Assembly (NCBI RefSeq): GCF_003254395.2
Contig: NC_037644.1
Location: 13,206,586 to 13,270,585 of the forward strand
DNA: 64,000 nt
Source: Apis mellifera
Taxonomy: Eukaryota > Arthropoda > Insecta > Hymenoptera > Apidae
Direction of reading: 5' to 3'
Position numbers and translations under genes: made by a program. Below are positions 60,501 to 62,419 of the stretch, in pieces (position 1 is the stretch's first letter; each line of letters starts with the position of its first letter). The notes under the pieces were generated by a model, which was not told where the DNA came from, did no database searches, and saw nothing but the letters and a program-made list of their open reading frames with translations.

Positions 60501-62419
60501 ATCCTCGACACAAATCATAACTCGTGAGCGTAAAGTAAGGTTAGAGTGGTTTTAAAGTTGCTTCCTTCCGTGTGTGCTTTTTTCCATCGGTTTAAATAAT
60601 GTGAATTTATTATTACATCCTCGATATTTGGAGATAATTTTAAAAGAGATTTTTAAAAAAGGAATATTTTATATACGTTTGAAATATTAACGTAGATTTC
60701 TTGCTCGCAGAAAAATTACATATCCGAACAATTATATATTTTTCTCGATTTAAAATATAGAATTTATTAGATCCTCGATTTCGAAATAATTTACAGATTT
60801 AAAAACGAACTTTTCTACCTTTATAACCACGTTTGAAATATTTTACGCGGAAAACGATATATATATATATCAATTAAATTTCCTCTTCTTCGTCTCTTCT
60901 CGGTTTAAAATTATGAATTTATCAGATTCTCGATATTACTGTCGTTTGGAGATACAACTTAGAGATTTAAAAACGAATTTTTACGTATTATAATCACGAA
61001 ATATTTGCCCACGAGGAATACACATCTGGTCGATAAAAGTGTCTCGCTCATAGGCACAAGGTGAAAGAGAGAAAAATATGGAAAAGTGTTTCGAATTATC
61101 GGGAAGTTAATATATCTCACGTTGGATAACGCGGATTGAGAATGAAATATAAGCTGCTCGAATGGCGGAGACGTGTTCTTACGCCAGAAGAAATTGTATT
61201 CAACGTTATCCGTGAAAAATGAACATTTTATTTCTCGGCCGCGTGGTTCGAATTCGAAAACGTATCGTGTGAATTATTTCGCGCCGACTTTCTCGAAAAA
61301 TATCGTTCTACACACGCCGTGTCTCGGGATACCACCACAATTCCGATACGTTTCGAGGAAGAGATCGATTGTTGATTTAAAAATGAGAAAGAGAATTGTT
61401 TCCCCATTACATTTCTCCATTATTCATCCCTCTCTGTTTTATTTTATTTCAACTCGCCGCTCGAGAAGAATTCGAGATTAAAATATTCTTCCTTTTTCGA
61501 AAATGTTCCAATTTCGATCCTCGAGGATGTACGATAATAATAATAATAATAATAATTCAACCGGTGAAAATACATACATTTTACATATCTCTCGTTATTA
61601 TATTTTCGTAAACGGAGAGAAATGACGGTATTCCTGTGGAAATGTAATATTGTTACAGTGGAGATGAAAGAATGCCGTCAGCTCGTAAATAAAAGTCACG
61701 AAACGTGTATCCGTTTATTACAGTGGAATTATTAATACACGATCTGCCAGTCATGTTATCGCAAGATATAAAAATGTGCGAACCAAAAAATTTGTATCAC
61801 GAGTCGTGAGATCATTCAGATTTTTCATCTTTCTCTTTTTTAATCAATTTATCAACCTATACGAATCCGTGATTCAAAGATTAATCGAAGGATTGATAAA
61901 TTTTCTCTCTTTCTTCTATAAATAGATATCGGTTCTTTCAATCCTCGAATCGATCTCTCGTAATCCAGATCGATCTCTTCCCGACCAATCCCCTACTTTT
62001 TCGAAGAGATCTTCAATATCGGCTTGGAGAAAAATATTGGAAAAAGTCTCGTTAGAGTGGAAGTTACGTCTTCAAGTAATTTTCGAGTAATTTTCGAAGG
62101 AGTTTTTTTTTAAAGAGCTTTTTGTTCGACTCAGATTCATGACAAACGTGTGGGCGCTATTCGCCGTGGTGTTTCTCGCCATTTACACTGCCAACCTGGC
62201 CGCATTCATGATCACGAGGGAGGAGTTTCACGAATTCACGGGCGTGGATGATCACCGTTTGGCCAAACCTTGGTCCCACAAGCCCATGTTCAAATTCGGC
62301 ACGATACCTTGGAGCCACACAGACAGCACGTTGGCCAAATACTTCAAGGAGATGCACACGTACATGAAGGAGTTCAACAAGAGCAGCGTGGCCGAAGGGA
62401 TCGAGGCGGTTATCAGCGG
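1110..62419 (+). CDS. Nmdar2: NMDA-type glutamate receptor subunit 2 (GluN2 class), 11 exons, 3' end outside window
   Basis: Predicted subunit of a heteromeric, glutamate-gated, calcium-permeable cation channel of the neuronal plasma membrane. In this family the type 2 subunit binds glutamate and pairs with Nmdar1. The eleven exons join at GT/AG sites with phases 1,0,1,2,0,2,0,1,0,2,2, giving 767 codons plus 2 nt. Domain order: signal peptide (1-18); amino-terminal periplasmic-binding-like domain (about 40-405); linker and S1 (about 415-600) with the family pattern [14 protein letters not shown]1 (about 604-625, [20 protein letters not shown]); pore loop M2 (about 650-662, [12 protein letters not shown]); M3 (about 677-698) with YTANLAAFM; start of S2. 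Still missing are the rest of S2, M4 and the C-terminal tail. Exon/intron organisation and protein pattern fit insect Nmdar2 rather than Nmdar1 or AMPA/kainate subunits. The gene spans more than 61 kb because of introns of 20.0 and 21.7 kb. Class confidence is high; the symbol is by family. Confidence 0.95.
1429..3375 (+). repeat. Degenerate tandem/interspersed repeat block at the start of intron 1, with exon 1 pieces
   Basis: Two interleaved families. Family A (GAGTATATTTCTTTC then CAAAATTTCCTTTTAAACTC and TTTTCTCGCTCGAG) recurs at about 1440, 1625, 1898 and 2353. The upstream flank of each copy resembles the exon 1 donor region. Family B (GTAGCTGCAAAGAGTACAAA, GGTAGATGGTCCATAGG, TTTGTGCAATATTCAAAG, AAGCCTCCTAGC) recurs at about 2190, 2560, 2815 and 3105, with the last units about 290 bp apart. 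Copies differ by small indels, so this is an ageing local expansion. Confidence 0.85.
2309..2360 (+). pseudogene. Decayed duplicate of the exon 1 3' end inside intron 1
   Basis: The sequence GGTCCAGCTCAGCATGATG onward parallels the exon 1 end (GGTCCAGCTCAGGATGATG at about 1389-1407) and continues through ATAAAGCAAG, the counterpart of the exon 1 donor GTAAAGCAAG. The donor GT has become AT, so it should not act as a 5' splice site. A reading in the exon 1 frame keeps VQL and MM but then differs. A shorter piece (CCCAACAGATAAAG) lies near 1870-1885, and CAGGTAAAGAG near 1608 keeps a donor-like GT. Confidence 0.75.
3890..4420 (+). repeat. Two-copy degenerate repeat, spacing about 270 bp
   Basis: TGATGATCGAAAG, then GCAAAGTTTCCA / GCAAACTTTCCA and GATTAAATTTTCCAATTAAATTT, occurs near 3951-4030 and again near 4221-4290. 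Both are followed by related CTAGTCTTG/CTAATCTTG and AAAATTGATTTA motifs. Copies have clear substitutions and indels. Confidence 0.6.
5396..6170 (+). repeat. Tandem array, about four units of 170-225 bp
   Basis: Each unit contains AAAATCGATTCATTGG / TTCGTTGG, GGAGGAAAACATTTATTTTA, ACCGAGAAAATTTTCCCAAA and GTTATCTTTCGTAAAAGTGA followed by an ACCAGCTTCTCGCCGGCTG segment. The GTTATCTTTCG landmark is at about 5485, 5697, 5920 and 6091. Length differences between units come from short insertions around ATAGATAA. Confidence 0.85.
8150..9275 (+). repeat. AT-rich minisatellite with conserved TTCTTCGAGAAAGAACTTG core
   Basis: At least eight units carry the landmark ACTTGTGATCATTTC at about 8341, 8546, 8667, 8813, 8951, 9036, 9163 and 9249, with a variant near 8220. 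Cores are separated by variable TATTATACTATTATATATA tracts. Spacing runs from 85 to 205 bp. The core is much better conserved than the AT spacers. The array ends about 130 bp before exon 2. Confidence 0.9.
9407..9585 (+). CDS. Nmdar2: Nmdar2 exon 2: amino-terminal domain
   Basis: Residues 107-166. Acceptor TTTCAG ends at 9406 and donor GTGAGT starts at 9586; entry phase 1, exit phase 0. The split codon G|AG gives E. The product runs [17 protein letters not shown], then [11 protein letters not shown] and [20 protein letters not shown]. This is the amino-terminal-domain strand/helix pattern in which receptors of this family have a short hydrophobic strand before a G-x-P-V-I-x-W segment. The reading is uninterrupted and GC-rich relative to the flanks. 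Confidence 0.93.
9586..10723 (+). other. Intron 2 (about 1.1 kb), no repeats seen
   Basis: Donor GTGAGT, acceptor GTTGCAG ending at 10723. The sequence is unique and AT-rich; open frames at 9594-9890 and 10519-10740 overlap flanking exon sequence or have biased composition. I see no other feature in it. Confidence 0.85.
10724..11138 (+). CDS. Nmdar2: Nmdar2 exon 3: amino-terminal domain core
   Basis: Residues 167-304 plus one base, entry phase 0, exit phase 1. It begins [18 protein letters not shown], followed by [19 protein letters not shown], the canonical helix then strand of glutamate receptor amino-terminal domains (x-Y-x-W-x-x-F). Further on are [20 protein letters not shown] and [13 protein letters not shown], matching the family's second lobe. 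Donor GTAAGC begins at 11139. A second AG lies 14 nt downstream (GTCGCAG), but only 10724 joins exon 2 without losing conserved residues. Confidence 0.94.
11165..12725 (+). repeat. Large tandem array of 70-85 bp units beside exon 3
   Basis: About twenty units of the pattern ATTAGGAATAATTAGGTATT, GAGAAGAATTTTTCAGGTAT, then AATTACCTATATTACC and ATTAATATATATA. It starts 27 nt after the exon 3 donor. Internal inverted motifs (TAGGTATAATTACCTA) could form small hairpins. Higher-order structure is visible: blocks near 11780-11990 and 12230-12500 repeat the same series of variants (the extra ATATATAATGTATATATTAGG, then TTAGGTATTGGAATAATTAG), so multi-unit segments have themselves been duplicated. 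Confidence 0.93.
13218..13536 (+). mobile_element. Short remnant of a Tc1/mariner-type element with inverted ends
   Basis: The left end ATGTAAAGGGTGTCCCAAAA at 13218, repeated at 13353, is mirrored by the inverted GGACATCCTTTACAT ending at about 13535; adjacent TTTGAATT/AATTCAAA also mirrors. Inside, ATG 13462 opens a 15-codon frame [15 protein letters not shown] ending at TAA 13507. Its start resembles the N-terminus of a family of insect transposases beginning MERYT (helix-turn-helix of the DUF4817 type). The body of any transposase is missing. The left end was duplicated tandemly (about 135 bp spacing) together with a TC-rich tract. Confidence 0.6.
14130..14465 (+). repeat. Three-unit tandem repeat, about 105 bp
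   Basis: TATAATCAAAGGAAGAAAAC, then GACGAGTTTGACTTTTTCCA, TGGAAATATTCTCGAATGG and ATTATATATTATAATAAATA recurs three times, at about 14215, 14310 and 14410. The array ends about 190 nt before exon 4. Units are about 90-95 % alike by eye. Confidence 0.85.
14654..14834 (+). CDS. Nmdar2: Nmdar2 exon 4: amino-terminal domain, C-terminal part
   Basis: Residues 305-364 plus two bases; entry phase 1, exit phase 2. The split codon G|GT restores G. The product runs [60 protein letters not shown]. The helix ending in [10 protein letters not shown] and the disulfide-type Cys of LSCEG match the family (vertebrate GluN2 has the same ordering before the second membrane-proximal lobe strand). The donor GTAAGA begins at 14835. 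Confidence 0.92.
14835..16385 (+). other. Intron 4 (about 1.55 kb), mostly repeat
   Basis: Donor GTAAGA, acceptor CCTCCAG ending at 16385. Unique AT-rich sequence with short purine runs covers 14835 to about 15230. The remainder to about 16312 is repeat (see the 213-bp array). The last 70 nt carry the branch/polypyrimidine region for exon 5. Confidence 0.88.
15235..16312 (+). repeat. Highly uniform 213-bp tandem array before exon 5
   Basis: The landmark TTCACTTTTGGTCGAAGG occurs at 15661, 15874 and 16087, and the equivalent TTCCCTTCTGAT at 16300, an exact 213-bp period three times over. A preceding partial unit starts at about 15448. More degenerate related copies (GATCGAGGGATTAGAGGATC, GGAATTATTCATAAGG) extend left to about 15235. 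The full-length units differ at only a handful of positions by eye, which points to recent amplification or homogenisation. Confidence 0.93.
16386..16524 (+). CDS. Nmdar2: Nmdar2 exon 5: end of amino-terminal domain
   Basis: Residues 365-411; entry phase 2 (AA|G gives K), exit phase 0. The product is [20 protein letters not shown], then [20 protein letters not shown] and KQLVWEE. A V-S-V-E-G ... G ... F ... D-G ... IMNL strand series closes the amino-terminal domain in this family (GluN2 proteins have a comparable F-x-x-D-G-x-x-x-x-P-x-x-x-I-x-N-L). Donor GTGAGT at 16525. Confidence 0.92.
17343..18440 (+). repeat. Duplicated flank pair bounding part of the intron 5 array
   Basis: TTCACGCGCCAATTGTCAT, then ACGATATAACG/ATAATG, ATGCAAAGAGGATT and a run ending GCGACATTAAC occurs at 17343-17453 and again, shortened and diverged, at 18337-18440. 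The 1-kb direct spacing encloses the first half of the tandem array, so array and non-array DNA were duplicated together. Confidence 0.8.
17480..19085 (+). repeat. Tandem array of 60-100 bp units
   Basis: More than fifteen units of GATTTAGAGGATAGTAGAAA, TTGAGCGATAATAAATAG, ATTTTACATCTTTCAGAAGT, GTAAAAATTTTTCATCTTTC and GTTTGACTA. Units vary by loss of sub-blocks. The array is interrupted at 18337-18440 by a copy of the flanking sequence. Nearly every unit contains TTTTACATCTTTCAG|AA, which looks like a 3' splice site. Confidence 0.88.
21506..22442 (+). mobile_element. Mariner element, 5'-deleted, copy 1
   Basis: A 937-bp element flanked by TA dinucleotides (21504-21505 and 22443-22444). The left end TTGGGTTGGCAACTAAGTAA and the right end, inverted, TTACTTAGTTGTCAACCCAA match with one mismatch. 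The interior codes the C-terminal two thirds or more of a mariner transposase in the same orientation. A normal mariner is about 1.3 kb; the missing part is the 5' untranslated region and first helix-turn-helix. Confidence 0.95.
21526..22368 (+). pseudogene. Mariner transposase pseudogene, copy 1 (one nonsense codon)
   Basis: Single reading frame for 280 residues apart from TAG at 21838-21840, where copy 2 has TGG (Trp). It begins at about EVDDDLIKA, corresponding to roughly residue 65-70 of a full mariner transposase, and lacks an initiator ATG. Catalytic pattern D...D34D retained: TGDEKW, RDDARPH and [12 protein letters not shown]. It codes the second helix-turn-helix ([12 protein letters not shown]). 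Several residues differ from copy 2 at otherwise conserved sites (HLLYSPDF versus HPPYSPDL). Not expected to make active enzyme. Confidence 0.93.
27058..27527 (+). pseudogene. Nuclear mitochondrial insertion (NUMT): cox1 fragment
   Basis: Runs such as AATAATATTAGATTTTGAC, CCAAGACCAGAAACAGGATG, ACAGTATATCCACCATTATC, TTTTGCAATTTTTTTCTCTT and ACCTGGATTTGGATTAATCT are insect cox1, in + orientation. Read with the mitochondrial code they give pieces such as TGWTVYPPLS, DFAIF and [15 protein letters not shown]. Several indels (for example near 27244 and near 27398) break the frame. By motif order it covers the middle of cox1 (about 160 codons). It ends within a TC microsatellite. A dead nuclear copy, not a functional gene. 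Confidence 0.93.
27523..27554 (+). repeat. (TC)n microsatellite at the cox1 insertion edge
   Basis: About fifteen uninterrupted TC units. The mitochondrial cox1 sequence at this point normally contains TTAATCTCTCA, so the first TCTC belongs to the insertion and the rest is expansion. Confidence 0.95.
28072..28320 (-). pseudogene. Nuclear mitochondrial insertion (NUMT): small-subunit (12S) rRNA fragment
   Basis: On the - strand it contains AAACTAGGATTAGATACCC (complement of 28151-28172), the near-universal animal 12S rRNA motif used for standard insect primers. The neighbouring AAGCCGCC near 28080 on the + strand is the complement of the GGCGGT segment expected about 90 nt downstream in the rRNA. 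Base composition is very AT-rich. Boundaries are approximate. In insects rrnS is on the opposite strand to cox1, so this piece and the cox1 piece lie in the same mitochondrial strand orientation. Confidence 0.88.
29317..30255 (+). mobile_element. Mariner element, 5'-deleted, copy 2
   Basis: A 939-bp element flanked by TA (29315-29316 and 30256-30257). The left end TTGGATTGGCAACTAAGTAA and the inverted right end TTACTTAGTTGCCAACCCAA pair with one mismatch. It has the same internal 5' junction as copy 1 (terminal repeat ...GCGGATTT joined directly to CAGTTGAAGTTGATGAC). The two copies are about 95 % or more alike by eye, 7.9 kb apart in the same orientation. Confidence 0.95.
29337..30179 (+). 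pseudogene. Mariner transposase, N-terminally truncated, frame intact (copy 2)
   Basis: Uninterrupted frame of 280 codons ending at TAA 30177-30179. The first codon of the open frame is TTG within the terminal repeat; the first in-frame ATG is 29529 (residue 65 of this frame). The catalytic triad is complete: D91 in TGDEKW, D183 in HHDDARPH, D218 in [12 protein letters not shown], with 34 residues between the last two (mariner D,D34D). The second helix-turn-helix ([12 protein letters not shown]) and WVPREL linker are present; the first helix-turn-helix is deleted. Terminal-repeat binding is therefore probably lost, and it is most likely moved in trans, if at all. Confidence 0.93.
34708..35096 (+). 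pseudogene. Decayed mariner transposase relic (SETMAR/cecropia-type)
   Basis: Reading with frame changes gives, in order, [12 protein letters not shown] and MGKVEKLEK, then [13 protein letters not shown], then KIVTRDEK, then [18 protein letters not shown] and [28 protein letters not shown]. These follow the mariner transposase order: second helix-turn-helix, KVKKLxKWVPHELTE, IVTxDEKW (first catalytic Asp kept), QWLDxxExP, KPxLxxKKVxVTVWW, HYSFLxxxxTITxxxYxQ. Stops (34798, near 34813 and 34870) and at least two frameshifts make it non-coding. It stops before the second catalytic Asp, where an intronic repeat begins. The terminal repeats were not found. Confidence 0.8.
35096..36345 (+). repeat. 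Tandem array, six units of about 200-220 bp, before exon 6
   Basis: Landmark TAGAAAAATTAGCCGAATCG / AACCGAATCG at about 35107, 35327, 35547, 35766, 35970 and 36172. Units contain AAATACGAAATCTTCATTTA, TCCACCGATATTCGACCGAT, AAAATAAAACACTCGAGAAG, TAAAGTGCTAAAAGCACAAA and CGTGTCGATTGGAATCTCG. Later units have internal losses. The array ends about 150 nt before exon 6. Confidence 0.92.
36492..36721 (+). CDS. Nmdar2: Nmdar2 exon 6: linker and start of S1 ligand-binding domain
   Basis: Residues 412-487 plus two bases; entry phase 0, exit phase 2. It begins [20 protein letters not shown] and continues [56 protein letters not shown]. The W-P-G-N/G...PP.G.P linker followed by (K/R)I-x-x-L-E-E-P-P-(Y/F)-(I/V) is the opening of S1 in NMDA receptors. 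Cys residues of SGKCL and GVHCR fit the S1 disulfide loop seen in GluN subunits. Donor GTAAGT at 36722. Confidence 0.94.
38500..40085 (+). repeat. Tandem array, about eight units of about 200 bp
   Basis: AAAGTTCTCATCAGCCGAGT, ATTCGAGTTACTTGACCACT, TGGAAAGATATTCCACGGGG, ATAAAATTATATTGAGTGAA, TGGTTTATTAAAGTTGCTAT and TGATATTAATCAAATTAGAA recur with the first landmark at about 38508, 38790, 38967, 39169, 39450, 39656, 39860 and 40070. Two unit gaps of about 280 bp reflect extra sub-blocks (for example the AACTATATAAATAGTTTAAC expansion near 39270-39340). Confidence 0.92.
41240..41590 (+). repeat. Three-unit repeat, about 125-130 bp
   Basis: TTTTTGGAGATTTTTGATTG, GTAAATTTTTCAAATATTCC, CGTGTTTTCAAACGTTGAAT, GATTCGCATATCTGAGGGGA and TGCGTAAGGTTTCGCGTAAG recur from about 41270, 41410 and 41535, the last truncated. 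Confidence 0.85.
42365..43230 (+). repeat. Tandem array, seven units of about 120-125 bp
   Basis: CGAATACGAGTCACAATAAT, CTTCCATTCGACTTGCATCC, TTTTCCAAACTTTCCAATTT, CCAAAATGCGATACAAAATA, ATCTTCCATCCTCCATTCAT and AATTCGCAGCAACCCTTT repeat seven times, with GAGTCACAATAATC at about 42409, 42532, 42659, 42778, 42895, 43014 and 43134. Both strands give overlapping long open frames (for example 42829-43206 + and 43017-43250 -) because stop-free units are repeated; this is not evidence of coding. Confidence 0.95.
43785..44420 (+). repeat. Three-unit degenerate repeat, about 215-220 bp
   Basis: GAATGTATTTTCCCTAGAAA, TATATTTAAAATATTAGAAT and GGAAAGGTAGCCTTAAAAAT, plus AAAAATAATTTGATAGAT, with unit starts near 43785, 44005 and 44220. 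Copies differ substantially. Confidence 0.75.
45985..46660 (+). repeat. Alternating A/B repeat, two dimers of about 320 bp
   Basis: GTTACAAAATATxxGCAATA then AAAAATTATTTATTC begins monomers near 46000, 46165, 46325 and 46490. Monomers 1 and 3 continue GTTTTAACACGTTCAAAGTT; monomers 2 and 4 continue CCCACGTTCGAATG. So the array grew as a dimer, not monomer by monomer. Confidence 0.85.
47110..48060 (+). repeat. Tandem array, six units of about 150-170 bp
   Basis: CGCAATCTTTGGATAAGTGG, TCGAAGATTTTTCGAAAATT, AAAATTATCCGTTTGATTTT, TGACACTCGTGTGCTTCGAT, AATTTAAATTTATCGAATCG and CGAACACGAAATGGAACAAC recur with the first landmark at about 47116, 47280, 47449, 47600, 47757 and 47910. Minus-strand open frames over it are artefacts of stop-free units. 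Confidence 0.93.
48600..49690 (+). repeat. Tandem array, about eight units of 110-220 bp
   Basis: ATAACGATAAATATCGAGAT, AATAGATCTAAAAAAATTCT, AGATTCTGATTGAAACGA, AATCATAAATGGAACAATCA and GAACTCGAAGAACAGATCGT recur from about 48608 onward (48755, 48880, 48998, 49158, 49379, 49497). Units are moderately diverged with frequent internal deletions. Confidence 0.87.
50780..51660 (+). repeat. Three-unit tandem repeat, about 285-300 bp
   Basis: TATGAATATTTTTGTAACAA, ATGCATTGTAACTATTGCA, ACAATCTTGAGATTGTGATT, ACTTCTCTCTCATTATATAC, AACAAATTTCTTTAACGTGT and AAATTGGAAATATAAATCTT with unit starts at about 50784, 51068 and 51370. Units are roughly 90-95 % alike. Confidence 0.93.
52100..54130 (+). repeat. 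Long tandem array of about 85-90 bp units, decaying rightward
   Basis: GATATATTGAACGAAGGAAC, AAATTTAGGCGAAGCTTTTG, TTCCAAGTAAAATTTGATGA and TGTATGAAGATGTTTGATTA repeat about twelve times to 53170 with high similarity, then about eight more degenerate units to 54130. Alternation of short (TTTCCAAG) and long (TTTTGTTCCAAG) variants suggests multi-unit duplication. Confidence 0.92.
56770..58080 (+). repeat. Composite tandem array, units about 90-200 bp
   Basis: Sub-blocks TTAATCGAAATAAATTAAAT, TTCGGATCGAAGGATTTCAA, AGTTGGATCTTTTTTCAAAA, GATTCGACAATCATGCGTTC, GCATTAATGATCCAAGTATG and GGAAAATTTATCGTTTCGTT recur in varying order at least seven times. The array stops about 370 nt before exon 7. Confidence 0.88.
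58447..58594 (+). CDS. Nmdar2: Nmdar2 exon 7: S1 ligand-binding domain
   Basis: Residues 488-537; entry phase 2 (GA|G gives E), exit phase 0. The product runs [63 protein letters not shown] followed by FTYEL is diagnostic for NMDA receptor S1 (vertebrate GluN2 has CCKGFCIDILKKL then FSYDL). The in-frame ATG at 58448 is internal, not a start. Donor GTAATT at 58595. Confidence 0.95.
58595..59278 (+). other. Intron 7 (684 bp), no repeats seen
   Basis: Donor GTAATT, acceptor GTTCGCAG ending at 59278. AT-rich unique sequence with a short poly-T near 58735-58746; nothing else seen. Confidence 0.9.
59279..59462 (+). CDS. Nmdar2: Nmdar2 exon 8: S1 core with agonist-binding arginine
   Basis: Residues 538-598 plus one base; entry phase 0, exit phase 1. 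The product starts [20 protein letters not shown], then [33 protein letters not shown] and IISPTAFL. NGxWNGxIxxLV and the S-x-x-x-N-x-E-R motif are universal to the receptor class. R566 (AGG at 59363-59365) is the position of the arginine that binds the agonist carboxylate. Vertebrate GluN2 reads SLT where this has SLM. Donor GTAAAT at 59463. Confidence 0.95.
59463..59614 (+). other. Intron 8 (152 bp)
   Basis: Donor GTAAAT, acceptor TTCCAG ending at 59614, with an upstream pyrimidine-rich TTAATTTCAATTT stretch. The smallest intron in the window, of usual size for insects. Confidence 0.92.
59615..59724 (+). CDS. Nmdar2: Nmdar2 exon 9: end of S1 and transmembrane helix M1
   Basis: Residues 599-635; the split codon G|AA gives E, exit phase 0. 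[20 protein letters not shown] then [17 protein letters not shown]. EPxxxxxW before a hydrophobic helix and FEWLSP(S/V)G after it are the M1 boundaries of the whole ionotropic glutamate receptor class. Donor GTAAAC at 59725. Confidence 0.95.
59725..60352 (+). other. Intron 9 (628 bp)
   Basis: Donor GTAAAC, acceptor GATTGCAG ending at 60352. It contains a poly-A run near 59813-59824, a TTC-rich pyrimidine stretch at about 59950-60000 and a short (AATA) tract near 60184-60201; no array. Confidence 0.9.
60353..60465 (+). CDS. Nmdar2: Nmdar2 exon 10: M1-M2 linker and pore loop
   Basis: Residues 636-672 plus two bases. [20 protein letters not shown] then [17 protein letters not shown]. The pore loop tip is Q659 (CAG at 60422-60424) followed by A660, where vertebrate GluN2 has two asparagines. 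Donor: AG|GTCGGT at 60466. A second GT six bases on (GTAAAA) is out of frame with exon 11, so 60465 is chosen. The donor GTCGGT is non-consensus and probably weak. Confidence 0.92.
60466..62134 (+). other. Intron 10 (about 1.7 kb), no array
   Basis: Donor GTCGGT (weak), acceptor CGACTCAG ending at 62134. AT-rich unique sequence. An (AAT)n tract lies near 61533-61554. Frames at 61173-61481 and 61396-61611 lack any recognisable domain. Confidence 0.88.
62135..62419 (+). CDS. Nmdar2: Nmdar2 exon 11: M3 gate helix and start of S2
   Basis: Residues 673-767 plus two bases; the split codon AG|A gives [21 protein letters not shown] then [45 protein letters not shown] and [29 protein letters not shown] is the gating motif at the top of M3 (SYTANLAAF in most family members; here the first residue is I). 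FxFGT(I/V)P and MHxYM are S2 landmarks of GluN2. Donor GTAAGT at 62420, exit phase 2; the next exon lies outside the window. Confidence 0.95.
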
